Notes under the pieces: model-generated | Told to the model about the DNA's origin: nothing | Databases searched by the model: none | What the model saw: only the letters and a program-made list of their open reading frames with translations | Part shown: positions 23,892-33,424 of the stretch, piece after piece | How positions within the stretch are numbered: position 1 is the stretch's first letter | How the letters are laid out: each line of letters starts with the position of its first letter | Translations under genes and position numbers: made by a program | From: an uncultured Oscillospiraceae bacterium | GTDB taxonomy: Bacteria > Bacillota > Clostridia > Oscillospirales > Ruminococcaceae | Direction of reading: 5' to 3' | Assembly: GCA_934446355.1 (NCBI GenBank) | Contig: CAKSEC010000009.1 | Location: 40,844-104,843 of the forward strand | DNA: 64,000 nucleotides

Positions 23892-26800
23892 ATGAACAAA
23901 ATACTAAAAAGCTTTGTGAGTGCGGTCGCCGCACTTGGAGTGCTTTCATCAGCCGCAGCGGCTGTTCCGGACGCACCGGTCGTTCAGGAAGCTGTGCAGG
24001 AGGGTCAGCCCTCCGAAGGCAGTGCGCTGACGGCGGCGGACCTTGTTTCAGGGGAAAGCATGGTCTATCTGCAGAACGGAATGCGTGCTGTTACGCTGAC
24101 GCCTTTCGTGGATTTTTACACCGGCGAAAGAACTGACGCTTCGCTTGCCGCCGAACTTCCGGCGCTGTTTGAGGAACTTTCCGGCTACTCCATGAACGCA
24201 GTTGTCATAAATACCGACAACAACGGCGAGAAATGCTACGACCTCGACATGGATTCGGGCAGAGGTGCGCTCGGCACAGTAATCGACCGTGCGCACGAGA
24301 ACGGCTTCTACGCATATGTGCAGCTTGACGTTGGGTCGCTGGTGGACTATGTCACCGCACAGGGCGGCGGACTGCGCTCCGGCTTCGCAGCGGCGGTGCA
24401 TAAATTCGTGATGAAATATGCCTGCGAGGGCGTTATTCTCACGAACTACTACACAAAGGACACGCCGGAAATGTTCGCCGAATATATGCGCAGCGGCTCC
24501 GGAATAGGCTATGAGAACTGGCTGTACGAAACCAACGAATACATTATCCGCACGATATCCGAGGTAGTCCGCCGCACAAGCAACAGCACTGCGGTCGGGC
24601 TTCTCATCACGGATATGTGGGCGAACTACACCACGAATGAGGAAGGCTCGGTCACCGCTGACACGGTGCAGGCTCTTTATGACGGCTTCTGCGATACGAG
24701 GGAGTATATCCGCCGTGGGTACGCCGACTTCACGATGGTCAAGGCATACGGCACTGATTCCGACAATTCGCTGAATTTCGGCAAGGTGCTCCAGTGGTGG
24801 TACGACCTTGCTCAGGAAACCGGCACGGGAATGTATGTCCTGCACCTTAACGAGCGTATCGGGCAATATTCCGGCTGGTATGAGGACCAGCTTCTGCGGC
24901 AGCTTTCAATAATGGAGGACTATGCGGACATCGGCGGAAGCTGCTTCAACTCTCTTTCGGCGCTGCGGCAGGACCTGCTCGGCTCGACGACCACGCTGCT
25001 GAAATACTTTGACGAACAGATAAATACTTCCTCCCTGTTCGATACCCTGCAGATGACCTCGCCCTCGCAGACCAGCTTCGTGACATACGATTCGACCGTG
25101 AAATTCATGGGAACGTTCGACGAGAATTTCGACGTGCTGTTCGACGGCGAAAGAGTAAAGCTTAACGAAGCGGGCAACTTCTACTTCCAGAAAGAACTGA
25201 AAGTAGGTCATAACTCATTCACGATAGAGCACAAGGGAAAGAAGATAGTATATTCCATCGACAGGCAGGTCGATGTACTCAAATCCATCGAGCAGACCAA
25301 GGACATCACCGTTGACGGCGGCTCCAAGGTAACTCTCGAAGCCGTGGCGTACAGCGGCAGCAGCGTCAGCGCAGTGGTAAACGGCACGACAGTCGTTCTG
25401 AAAGAAAAGACAGGCGACAGCGAGGATCTGGACGCAAACTCCGATTATGCGAGATTCGTGGGGCATTACACCGTGCCTGCGGGCATTATCGGAAGCGAAC
25501 AGTATCTGGGCAATACCACGTATTATGCGGTATTTCAGGGTATCGAAGAATATATGACCGGCGGCAGCATTACCATTGCAGCCGAGCCTGAGCCTGTAAA
25601 AGAGGTCGAAGTCGGCGAGTTTGTCGACCAGTCCAGCGCAGGCACCGGCGAGGTAGTCGGCACGATAGCGCCGATAGTCAGCGATACTGAATATGTCACC
25701 TACATAAAAACGCTGTCGAATTACACCACGGTTTACGACAGCCAGACCACCGGCTATGTCAAGACCCCTGAGCTGTCGCAGCTTCCGGCGGGCAGCCTTG
25801 ATTACTACAAGGGTACTTCCGGCGATTATCTGATAAGCACTTCCGGCAGGCGTTATCTCGCCTCCGATGTCACGACGTTCTACGACACGGGACTTGGCAC
25901 GAATGCGCTGTTCGTAAAGGCTGTCGGCAATTCGGGCGGAAAAAGCTTCATCAAGATTCGGCTGGATTATAAATCAACATTCAATGTCACAACGCCTTTG
26001 AACTATTTCAGCACCGATAACGGCGATTTCGGAGTGACCTCCTATTCGGCGGACAAGGTGGAAATAATATTCGACAACGTGACCAGCGTAACAAAGCTTC
26101 CCGACCTTGACAGCTGCACGCTGTTCAGCGCAGGAAGCTGGGATACCGTCGAGCAGAACGGCATTCCGAAATTCAGGCTCACGCTGACGCTCAGGCAGGC
26201 AGGAATATACGGCGGCTGCGGCGCATATTATGACGAAAACGGGGACTTGATGCTGACGTTCGGCGTACCCACGAATACGCTTTCAGGAAAGGTCATAGTC
26301 ATCGACCCCGGTCACGGCTACGGAAAGACTGCGGCAAAACTCGACCCCGGCGCAATAGGCAACGTCACCGAACAGTCAGTGAACCTCGCAGTATCAAAGG
26401 TTCTTGAAAAGAAGCTTGCAGCAATGGGCGCAACAGTCGTAAGGCTCAAGACCGAAAGCGAGTTCCTGCCGACAGAAAACCGCCCGAATGTCGCACGGAC
26501 ATACGGTGCGGATATGTATATCTCGCTGCACTGCAACTCGGTGCTGAACCCCGACCCCAAGGGCGTTGAGGTGTATTACTTCACGCCGTTCTCTCAACCG
26601 CTTGCAAAGGGTATCAGCGACAGGCTTGCGGCTTATTATGAGAATAACGTTTATTCTGACGGCGTAAGCTGCAACAGGGGCGACAAGTACAGCTACTATC
26701 TGGTAACGCTGCAGCAGGATTTCCCCTCGGTTCTGGTGGAGATGGGCTTCATCTCGAACGAGCGGGAGTGCATGACAATGGCTGACCCCGTTCATCAGGA

Positions 26801-27179
26801 CGGTATAGCGCAGGCGATAGCCGACGGCGTAAAGGCGTATTTCGCAAGAAGCGGCCTAAGCTACTCCGGAAGCGGCAGCAGCGAAGCGCCCGACCGCACC
26901 GACGACGAGCCGCAGCAGCCCGACCTGCCGGTAGACCCCGACACCTCTGAGCCTGACGGAACTTCCGGCGAATCAGACGGCACGTCCGACACATCAGAGG
27001 ACACATCGGAAGAACTGCCGACCGAAGACGCATCGGACGGCACAATCGAGTCTGACCCGACAGACGAAAGCAATGAATCGAACGAAGTATCATCAGACGA
27101 GCAGACGCCCACAGACGATACGCAAACCTCGGAATCAGGCGAAAGCTCTGACCCCGGATTCGGCATACCCGTTGAATGA
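23892..27179 (+). CDS. GHL-like barrel fused to N-acetylmuramoyl-L-alanine amidase (Amidase_3)
   Basis: A 1095-residue exported protein. A signal peptide (1-24) precedes a glycoside-hydrolase-like barrel (about 50-380; LTPFVDFY, NAVVINTDN, YAYVQLD) related to the upstream GHL10 gene. Beta-rich linker modules fill about 380-790. The Amidase_3 domain runs about 797-985, with zinc ligands in DPGHG (about 805), a Glu in the TEQSVNLA helix and HCN (about 878), and the catalytic Glu in LVEMGF (about 949). The last ~105 residues are a Ser/Asp/Glu/Thr-rich disordered tail. It joins glycan recognition or cleavage with stem-peptide removal on one chain. There is no sortase motif. Confidence 0.9.
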   Translation: MNKILKSFVSAVAALGVLSSAAAAVPDAPVVQEAVQEGQPSEGSALTAADLVSGESMVYLQNGMRAVTLTPFVDFYTGERTDASLAAELPALFEELSGYSMNAVVINTDNNGEKCYDLDMDSGRGALGTVIDRAHENGFYAYVQLDVGSLVDYVTAQGGGLRSGFAAAVHKFVMKYACEGVILTNYYTKDTPEMFAEYMRSGSGIGYENWLYETNEYIIRTISEVVRRTSNSTAVGLLITDMWANYTTNEEGSVTADTVQALYDGFCDTREYIRRGYADFTMVKAYGTDSDNSLNFGKVLQWWYDLAQETGTGMYVLHLNERIGQYSGWYEDQLLRQLSIMEDYADIGGSCFNSLSALRQDLLGSTTTLLKYFDEQINTSSLFDTLQMTSPSQTSFVTYDSTVKFMGTFDENFDVLFDGERVKLNEAGNFYFQKELKVGHNSFTIEHKGKKIVYSIDRQVDVLKSIEQTKDITVDGGSKVTLEAVAYSGSSVSAVVNGTTVVLKEKTGDSEDLDANSDYARFVGHYTVPAGIIGSEQYLGNTTYYAVFQGIEEYMTGGSITIAAEPEPVKEVEVGEFVDQSSAGTGEVVGTIAPIVSDTEYVTYIKTLSNYTTVYDSQTTGYVKTPELSQLPAGSLDYYKGTSGDYLISTSGRRYLASDVTTFYDTGLGTNALFVKAVGNSGGKSFIKIRLDYKSTFNVTTPLNYFSTDNGDFGVTSYSADKVEIIFDNVTSVTKLPDLDSCTLFSAGSWDTVEQNGIPKFRLTLTLRQAGIYGGCGAYYDENGDLMLTFGVPTNTLSGKVIVIDPGHGYGKTAAKLDPGAIGNVTEQSVNLAVSKVLEKKLAAMGATVVRLKTESEFLPTENRPNVARTYGADMYISLHCNSVLNPDPKGVEVYYFTPFSQPLAKGISDRLAAYYENNVYSDGVSCNRGDKYSYYLVTLQQDFPSVLVEMGFISNERECMTMADPVHQDGIAQAIADGVKAYFARSGLSYSGSGSSEAPDRTDDEPQQPDLPVDPDTSEPDGTSGESDGTSDTSEDTSEELPTEDASDGTIESDPTDESNESNEVSSDEQTPTDDTQTSESGESSDPGFGIPVE

Positions 27180-27197
27180 TCACTGGAGGAAAAATTT

Positions 27198-29024
27198 ATG
27201 TGTGGAATAGTAGGATATATCGGTCAGCGCGACTGCACAGCCGTTCTCATGGACGGACTGGAAAAGCTGGAATACAGAGGCTATGACAGCGCAGGTATCG
27301 CAGTATTTGAAAAGACCGGAATCAGGACGGTAAAGACCAAGGGCAAGCTGTCTGATATGCGAAAGAAGCTCGAGGCAGAGGGCAGTCCCGTGGGCTGCTG
27401 CGGAATAGGGCATACCCGCTGGGCTACTCACGGAGAGCCGAGCGACCTCAACTCTCACCCGCATTCAAACGGCAGAGTGACTATAGTACATAACGGTATA
27501 ATCGAGAACTTCATTCAGCTAAAGGAGTTTCTGACCGAAAAGGGATACACGTTCACCTCGCAGACGGACAGCGAAGTGGTCGCCTGCCTGCTGGATTATT
27601 ACTACTCAGAGCGCAACCCGCTGCGTGCCATCACCGAAACGGTAAAGGAACTTCAGGGCAGCTATGCGCTGGGGATAATGTTCAAGGACTTCCCCGACAG
27701 GGTTTACGCAACGAGAAAGGACGCTCCGCTTATTGCCGGAATAGGCGACAACGAGTATTTCATTGCAAGCGATATCCCCGCATTTCTGAAATACACGAAG
27801 AAATATGCGCTGCTTGAGGACAACGACATCGTCTGCATTCGCAACGACAACATAGAGTTCTATGACGTTCACGGTCTGCCTATCGAGAAAAAGGTCAACA
27901 CCGCCGAATGGGATATCGAGCAGGCGCAGAAGTGCGGATATCCTCACTTCATGCTCAAAGAGATACACGAGCAGCCGGCTGTCGTATCGAAAACGCTTAA
28001 TTCCTGCATAGTTGACGGCGTACCAAGCTTCGACGATATCGGGCTTACCGACGAACTGCTGCGTGACGTGAAGCGGGTGTTCGTGGTCGCCTGCGGTACT
28101 GCAATGCACGCCGGAATAATCGCGCGCTATGCGATAGAGCAGCTTGCAAGAGTACCGGTAATAGTCGAGATAGCTTCGGAATTCAGGTATATGGACCCGA
28201 TAGTCGGCGAGGGCGACCTTGTTATCGTGGTATCGCAGAGCGGCGAGACCGCCGACACCAAGGCAGGTCTGGAACTTGCGAAGCAGCGCGGGGCAAAGAC
28301 CCTTGCAATAGTGAACGTGAAGTACTCTGCGATAGCAAGGCAGGCGGATATGTATATCCACACGCTGGCAGGTCCTGAGATAGCAGTAGCTTCCACCAAG
28401 GCGTACACGGCGCAGATTTCGGTGCTGTATCTAATTGCATTCCGCTTTGCATTCGCAAGGGGCAGGATAGACGAGCAGCGGCTGAAAGAACTTACTGCGC
28501 AGATAATGCTTGCGCCGTCGGCAATACAGAACATAATCGACCGCAAGTCCGAATGCCAGTTCATCGCAAGCCAGCTTGTAAATACCAGCGACCTGTTCTT
28601 TATCGGAAGAAGCTTCGACTATGCACTGTCGCTCGAAGGCTCGCTGAAACTGAAGGAAATAAGCTATATCCACTCCGAAGCTTACGCTGCGGGCGAACTG
28701 AAGCACGGTACTATCTCGCTTATCGAGCAGGGTATACCGGTGATAACTGTCGCAACCCAGTCGTCGGTGCTCGCAAAGACCATCAGCAACATGGAGGAGG
28801 TCAAGGCAAGGGGTGCAGTCGTTATCGCAATATGCAGAAAGGGCACTGAGTTCGCAGAGGGCACTGTGGATATGAAGCTGGAGATAGATTCCCCGCTTGA
28901 CGATATGCTGATACCGCTGCCGGCAGTATGCTCGCTGCAGCTTATCGCATATTACACGTCAGTGCTCAGGGGTATTGATCCGGATAAGCCTAGAAATCTT
29001 GCTAAATCAGTCACTACTGAGTAA
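27198..29024 (+). CDS. glmS: Glutamine-fructose-6-phosphate aminotransferase
   Basis: A 608-residue enzyme making glucosamine-6-phosphate, the first step of UDP-GlcNAc synthesis. The N-terminal class II glutaminase begins with MCGIVGYIG (Cys nucleophile after Met removal) and has HTRWATHG. Two SIS sugar-isomerase domains follow (ACGTAMHAG, SQSGETADT, and the C-terminal KSVTTE). The start is only 18 bp after the amidase stop, so there is no room for a glmS ribozyme leader, and it reads as part of the cell-wall transcript. Confidence 0.97.
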   Translation: MCGIVGYIGQRDCTAVLMDGLEKLEYRGYDSAGIAVFEKTGIRTVKTKGKLSDMRKKLEAEGSPVGCCGIGHTRWATHGEPSDLNSHPHSNGRVTIVHNGIIENFIQLKEFLTEKGYTFTSQTDSEVVACLLDYYYSERNPLRAITETVKELQGSYALGIMFKDFPDRVYATRKDAPLIAGIGDNEYFIASDIPAFLKYTKKYALLEDNDIVCIRNDNIEFYDVHGLPIEKKVNTAEWDIEQAQKCGYPHFMLKEIHEQPAVVSKTLNSCIVDGVPSFDDIGLTDELLRDVKRVFVVACGTAMHAGIIARYAIEQLARVPVIVEIASEFRYMDPIVGEGDLVIVVSQSGETADTKAGLELAKQRGAKTLAIVNVKYSAIARQADMYIHTLAGPEIAVASTKAYTAQISVLYLIAFRFAFARGRIDEQRLKELTAQIMLAPSAIQNIIDRKSECQFIASQLVNTSDLFFIGRSFDYALSLEGSLKLKEISYIHSEAYAAGELKHGTISLIEQGIPVITVATQSSVLAKTISNMEEVKARGAVVIAICRKGTEFAEGTVDMKLEIDSPLDDMLIPLPAVCSLQLIAYYTSVLRGIDPDKPRNLAKSVTTE

Positions 29025-29035
29025 AAAATAATTCT

Positions 29036-29066
29036 TATGCGGGGCATAGAACAATGCTCCGCATAT
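29036..29066 (+). terminator. Terminator after glmS
   Basis: TATGCGGGGCAT, a 6-base loop and ATGCTCCGCATA form a 12-bp stem with one mismatch, followed by TTGTTT. Confidence 0.8.
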
Positions 29067-29105
29067 TGTTTAGCATATATTGCAAAATTAATTCCCCATC
29101 ACCAC

Positions 29106-29134
29106 TTGAAATAATCGCTGAAATGTGGTAAAAT
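29106..29134 (+). promoter_or_regulatory. Sigma-A promoter of the GNAT-hisS-rimM-trmD-era run
   Basis: TTGAAA, 17 bp, TAAAAT, about 30 bp upstream of the GNAT start codon. Confidence 0.75.
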
Positions 29135-29166
29135 AAAAGGCGGTAACTACGAAAGGAAGCGACAGC

Positions 29167-29598
29167 ATGGTACGTGAAGTGCGAAATGATGAATACCAAC
29201 AGCTGATGGAACTTTATCTGCACCTGCATGAAACCGAAATTCCGCCCGAAGAACTGACAAGACCCCTGTGGGAGCGGCTGGTCAGCGACCCTGACTACCA
29301 CCTTATCGCCGCAGAGGAGGACGGAAAGCTTGTGTCCTCGTGCACCTGCATTATTATCCCCAACCTGACAAGGGGTCCCAGACCATTTGCGCTGGTGGAG
29401 AACGTGGTCACGCATTCGGACTACCGCGGGAGAGGGCTTGCGACCGCCTGCCTTGACTATGCAAAGCAGATAGCAATAAGCGAGAACTGCACACGGCTCA
29501 TGCTGATGACCGGCTCAAAGCTTGAAAGCACACTCAGATTCTATGAGCGTGCAGGCTACAGCCGGACTGAAAAGACCGGCTTCACTCAATGGCTGTAA
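29167..29598 (+). CDS. GNAT-family N-acetyltransferase
   Basis: A 143-residue single-domain GNAT. The acetyl-CoA pyrophosphate loop is YRGRGLATACL, preceded by the ENVVTHSDY strand and followed by FYERAGYSRTEK, the usual last motif. The substrate is unknown. It is the first gene after its own promoter and lies 28 bp upstream of hisS, so it is cotranscribed with translation genes. Confidence 0.92.
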   Translation: MVREVRNDEYQQLMELYLHLHETEIPPEELTRPLWERLVSDPDYHLIAAEEDGKLVSSCTCIIIPNLTRGPRPFALVENVVTHSDYRGRGLATACLDYAKQIAISENCTRLMLMTGSKLESTLRFYERAGYSRTEKTGFTQWL

Positions 29599-29626
29599 AA
29601 TAAACGACTGAAAGGAACAACAAAAA

Positions 29627-30853
29627 ATGAACATAAAACCACAAAAGGGTATGCAGGAATATCTTCCGGAAGCGGCTGCGCTCCGTGACAGACTGATGAG
29701 CATAATAATGGACACCTACACCGCAAGCGGCTTCTCACGTATCTACACCCCCGCCATCGAAAGCGCAGAGAACCTCGACAAAAGCGACGGCGGCGATAAT
29801 CTCAACCTGATATTCCGCATAATGAAGCGCGGCGAGAAGCTTGCAGAGGCTCTCGCAAAAACGCCGGTGGACGAAAAGGAACTTTGCGACCTCGGTCTGC
29901 GCTATGACCTGACATTGCCGCTTTCCCGCTATTATGCGAACAACCGCAATTCCCTGCCCTCCCCGTTCAAGTGCATTCAGGCGGACAGGGTCTATCGTGC
30001 GGAAAGACCCCAGAGGGGCAGGCTTCGTGAATTTGTTCAGTGCGATATAGACATTCTCGGCTCGGATTCATGGTGCTGCGAGATAGAACTTATTTCAGTC
30101 ACCGCAAAGGCTCTTTCCCGTATAGGAATAGGCGAATTTACCGTGCGTGTGAACGACCGCAGGGTGCTGAGAAATTCGCTGCTCACCATGGGCTTCCCTG
30201 AGGAATCGCTCGACACGGTATCAGTCAGCTTCGACAAGCTGGACAAGATAGGTGCGGACGGCGTTGCGGCTGAACTTCGTGAAAAGGGTATGCCGGAAAG
30301 CGCCGTGGGCAAGCTGTCCGAACTTCTCGCAAAGGGCAAGCTGACGCTGGACGACATGGCGCAGTACTGCTCAGAGGACGCAAAGGACACGCTGGAACAG
30401 CTTCGCACGATCATCGAAACTGCCGACAAGCTGTCGCCGGACTACACTGTAGAATTTGACCCGTCGCTCGTAAGAGGTCAGGGATATTACACGGGAACTG
30501 TGTTTGAGGTGGCAAGCAAGCAATTCGGCGGCACTGTCGCAGGCGGCGGCAGATACGATAATCTTATCGGCAGATTCACCGGAGATACCGTGCCCGCAGT
30601 CGGCTTCTCGATAGGCTTCGAGCGTATTTTCTCGATAGTCACCGAGAACAACATTCAGCTTTCCGGCACAAGGAAGAAAACTGCGATACTCCACAGTCCG
30701 GAAGCGGTTCTTGAAGCAATCGCAAAATCCGAGGAACTTCAAGCGGAAAGCGACGTTACGCTTATCGCCGCAGCCAACCGCAAGAAAGCGGACAAGGCTT
30801 ACTCCAAGGCAAAGCAGCAGGGTTATGACGAAATAATCAAGATAGGACTGTGA
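29627..30853 (+). CDS. hisS: Histidyl-tRNA synthetase (eukaryote/archaea-like type)
   Basis: A 408-residue class II synthetase fold. Visible motifs are RYDLTLPLSRYYANN, QADRVYRAERPQRGRLREFVQCDIDI (motif 2), RGQGYYTGTVFEV in place of the usual RGLDYY, and VAGGGRYDNLIGRF with VGFSIGFERI (motif 3). The REFVQCD and FSIGFERIFSIV forms are closer to eukaryotic/archaeal HisRS than to Escherichia coli HisRS. The C-terminal anticodon-binding domain is short and divergent. It may be the essential synthetase or a paralogue; a HisZ role is less likely because no his operon is near. Confidence 0.82.
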   Translation: MNIKPQKGMQEYLPEAAALRDRLMSIIMDTYTASGFSRIYTPAIESAENLDKSDGGDNLNLIFRIMKRGEKLAEALAKTPVDEKELCDLGLRYDLTLPLSRYYANNRNSLPSPFKCIQADRVYRAERPQRGRLREFVQCDIDILGSDSWCCEIELISVTAKALSRIGIGEFTVRVNDRRVLRNSLLTMGFPEESLDTVSVSFDKLDKIGADGVAAELREKGMPESAVGKLSELLAKGKLTLDDMAQYCSEDAKDTLEQLRTIIETADKLSPDYTVEFDPSLVRGQGYYTGTVFEVASKQFGGTVAGGGRYDNLIGRFTGDTVPAVGFSIGFERIFSIVTENNIQLSGTRKKTAILHSPEAVLEAIAKSEELQAESDVTLIAAANRKKADKAYSKAKQQGYDEIIKIGL

Positions 30854-30856
30854 GCC

Positions 30857-31369
30857 ATGAAAAAACAGTATCTTGAAATAGGCAAAATAGTAGCAACGCA
30901 GGGCATTCGTGGGGAATTTCGTGTGCAGTATTACTGCGACACACCCGAAGTATTGTGCGATTTCGACACGCTGTACCTCGACAAGGGTAAGACTGCAGTA
31001 ACCGTCAGCCACGCCCACCCGCACAAAAACGTCGTTGTGATGAAGCTTGACGGCGTTGATACTATCGAGCAGGCGCAGCCGCTTATCGGAAAGCTTCTGT
31101 ATCTCGACCGTGACGACGCAGAACTTGAAGAGGGACTTTACTTCATTCAGGACATAATCGGGCTCACCGTAAAGGACGCCGACTCCGGCGAGGTTTACGG
31201 CAAGATAACCGACGTATATCAGAACGGCGCAAGCGACGTGTATTCCATCAGAAAGGACGACGGGCGGGAACTGCTTTTCCCGTGTATCGACGAGGTAGTG
31301 ATAAGCACCGACATCGACGCCGGAGAAATGCTGATTCGTCCGCTGCCGGGTCTTTTTGATGAGGATTGA
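30857..31369 (+). CDS. rimM: 16S rRNA maturation factor RimM
   Basis: A 170-residue protein with the N-terminal RimM barrel (EIGKIVATQGIRGEFRV) and the C-terminal PRC-barrel domain (DIIGLTVKDADSGEVYGKI, LLFPCIDEVV). It assists maturation of the 30S head. It begins 4 bp after hisS and its end overlaps trmD by 11 bp, the conserved rimM-trmD pairing. Confidence 0.95.
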   Translation: MKKQYLEIGKIVATQGIRGEFRVQYYCDTPEVLCDFDTLYLDKGKTAVTVSHAHPHKNVVVMKLDGVDTIEQAQPLIGKLLYLDRDDAELEEGLYFIQDIIGLTVKDADSGEVYGKITDVYQNGASDVYSIRKDDGRELLFPCIDEVVISTDIDAGEMLIRPLPGLFDED

Positions 31370-32495
31370 TATAGCGACGCTTTTTCCGGATATGTGCGGC
31401 AGCGTTCTGAACGAAAGTATCATAGGGCGAGGAATAAAGAACGGCTTTATCGAGATCTATTCCCACGATATCCGGCAATATACTGAAAACAAGCACCGCC
31501 GTGTTGACGATAAGCCATACGGCGGCGGCACTGGAATGCTCATGCAGGCACAGCCCGTTTACGACTGCATTTCCGCAATAAAAGCTCAGCGTGAGGGAAA
31601 GCCCCGCATTATCTATATGTCCCCGCAGGGCGAGGTGCTCACGCAGAACAAGGTGCAGGAACTCGCCGCAGAACCGTGGCTGATACTGTTATGCGGGCAT
31701 TACGAGGGCATAGACCAGAGGGTGCTGGACGAACTTGAATGCGAGGAACTTTCAGTCGGCAATTACGTGCTGACCGGCGGCGAATTGCCTGCGCTGATCG
31801 TTGCTGACGCAGTGGCAAGACTGCAGCCGGGCGTGCTCCCCAACGAGGACGCATACAGCATCGAGAGCCACTACAACGGGCTGCTTGAATATCCGCAGTA
31901 CACCCGACCAGAGGAATGGCACGGCAGAAAAGTGCCCGAAATACTGCTTAACGGCGACCACCGTATAGTCACCGACTGGCAGCAGGCAGAAGCGCTGCGG
32001 GTCACGAAGAAGAAGCGGCCGGATATGTACAGTGAATATATGAGCAGGCTCTATGCCGAGTTCTGGAACGGCTTTCTTGAAGCAAAGGGGCTTGACAGGG
32101 GCACGAATTATTCATTATGCCGGTTCGGGCAGGACGAGGAAGCCTCAGCCAGACTGCTTAAGCTTTTGCTGCGTGGCAAGAAGCGTGCAATAGTGTACCG
32201 CATTGACGACAAAAACGGCGGCGATATTCTTCCGAAAAAGGGCGCATACACCGTTGTCATTGACTGGGACGGCATTCCCCGCTGCGTTATCAAGTCCATT
32301 CGTGCGCAGGTGATAAGGTTCAATGAGGTAACGCTTGAACAGGTGCTGAAAATGGGCGAGGACGACACCGTTGAGCAGTGGCTGAAAAGGTACAGGGAGT
32401 TCTTCATCAGCACAGGTAGAGGTCACGAATTTTCGGAGGATATGCCGATAGTTTATGAGGAATTTCGGCTGGAATACAAGGGAACAAAGAAATGA
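31359..32495 (+). CDS. trmD: tRNA (guanine37-N1)-methyltransferase TrmD fused to an ASCH domain
   Basis: A 378-residue protein. The first ~240 residues are a complete TrmD: IATLFPDMC start, PYGGGTGML, LCGHYEGIDQRVLD, and the trefoil-knot SAM site SVGNYVLTGGELPA. After about residue 248 an extra ~125-residue domain (LLRGKKRAIVYRIDD, YTVVIDWDGIPRCVIK, FNEVTLEQVL, MPIVYEEFRLEY) has the order and spacing of an ASCH domain, a PUA-related RNA/nucleoside-binding fold. TrmD is normally about 240 residues. The ATG at 31359 is chosen inside the end of rimM; a TTG at 31356 is the alternative. Its stop overlaps era by 4 bp. Confidence 0.92.
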   Translation: MRIDIATLFPDMCGSVLNESIIGRGIKNGFIEIYSHDIRQYTENKHRRVDDKPYGGGTGMLMQAQPVYDCISAIKAQREGKPRIIYMSPQGEVLTQNKVQELAAEPWLILLCGHYEGIDQRVLDELECEELSVGNYVLTGGELPALIVADAVARLQPGVLPNEDAYSIESHYNGLLEYPQYTRPEEWHGRKVPEILLNGDHRIVTDWQQAEALRVTKKKRPDMYSEYMSRLYAEFWNGFLEAKGLDRGTNYSLCRFGQDEEASARLLKLLLRGKKRAIVYRIDDKNGGDILPKKGAYTVVIDWDGIPRCVIKSIRAQVIRFNEVTLEQVLKMGEDDTVEQWLKRYREFFISTGRGHEFSEDMPIVYEEFRLEYKGTKK

Positions 32496-33391
32496 CTAAA
32501 AACGCATTTATAGCAATAACCGGACGTGCAAACGCCGGAAAATCCTCGCTGACGAATCTGCTTGTCGGCGAAAAGGTGTCCATAGTCAGCGAGAAGCCGC
32601 AGACCACCCGCAACAGAATAAACGGCGTGCTGACAAAGGGCGATATTCAGTATGTGTTCATAGATACGCCGGGAATGCACAAGCCCAAGACCAAGCTGTC
32701 AGAGCATATGGTGAGGTCTATCCGGCAGAGCGTTGACGACGTGGATTGTGCGATACTCATGGCGGACGTCACAAAAAAGCTGTCCTCTATCGAGCAGGAC
32801 CTGATACGCAGCTTCGCTTCACACGGGACTGCGGTCGTTCTGCTGCTCAATAAGGTAGACCTGCTAAAGGACAAAAGTGCGCTTCTTGGGATAATCCAGC
32901 AGTATTCCGAGCTTTACGACTTCGAGGAGATAATCCCGATATCGGTGAAGAACCGCATAAATACCGACCAGATACTGCCCGTGCTGGAGCGCTTCGCCGT
33001 GGAGGGCGAGCATTTCTTCCCCGACGATATCGCCACTGACCGCACGGAGCGGTTCATGTGCTCAGAGATAGTCAGGGAGAAGATACTGCGCGTCATGCAG
33101 GAGGAAATTCCTCACGGAACGGCTGTCGATGTAGAGAAATTCAAGTCACGCATGAAAGGCGACACTGAGATAATCGACATCAGCGTGGTGATAATCTGCG
33201 AAAAGGACAGCCACAAGGGAATGGTCATCGGCAAGGGCGGCGAACGCCTGAAGCAGATAGCAACAATGGCAAGGCAGGACATGGAGGAACTTCTTGGGGC
33301 TAAAGTGAATCTGCAGTGCTTCGTCAAGGTCAAGGAGGACTGGCGCAATCGTGAGCGGGTAATTTCTGACCTTGGAATGTTTGAGGAATAA
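32492..33391 (+). CDS. era: GTPase Era
   Basis: A 299-residue ribosome-assembly GTPase. G motifs: GRANAGKSS (G1), TTRNRI region (G2), DTPGMH (G3), NKVD (G4). The C-terminal KH domain has GMVIGKGGERLKQI and binds the 3' end of 16S rRNA. ATGA overlap with trmD indicates coupling, and a strong terminator follows. The pairing with trmD rather than with recO or cdd is less common. Confidence 0.96.
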   Translation: MTKNAFIAITGRANAGKSSLTNLLVGEKVSIVSEKPQTTRNRINGVLTKGDIQYVFIDTPGMHKPKTKLSEHMVRSIRQSVDDVDCAILMADVTKKLSSIEQDLIRSFASHGTAVVLLLNKVDLLKDKSALLGIIQQYSELYDFEEIIPISVKNRINTDQILPVLERFAVEGEHFFPDDIATDRTERFMCSEIVREKILRVMQEEIPHGTAVDVEKFKSRMKGDTEIIDISVVIICEKDSHKGMVIGKGGERLKQIATMARQDMEELLGAKVNLQCFVKVKEDWRNRERVISDLGMFEE

Positions 33392-33395
33392 ATAA

Positions 33396-33423
33396 AGCGG
33401 GCGGATTTCCGCCCGCTTTTCTA
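33396..33423 (+). terminator. Terminator after era
   Basis: AGCGGGCGG, ATTT loop, CCGCCCGCT and TTTT. The perfect 9-bp GC-rich stem also faces the convergent zinc-ribbon gene. Confidence 0.92.
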
Positions 33424-33424
33424 T

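Noticed and set aside
27180..27197. glmS ribozyme upstream of glmS
   Set aside because: Only 18 bp lie between the amidase stop and glmS start; the ribozyme needs well over 100 bases.
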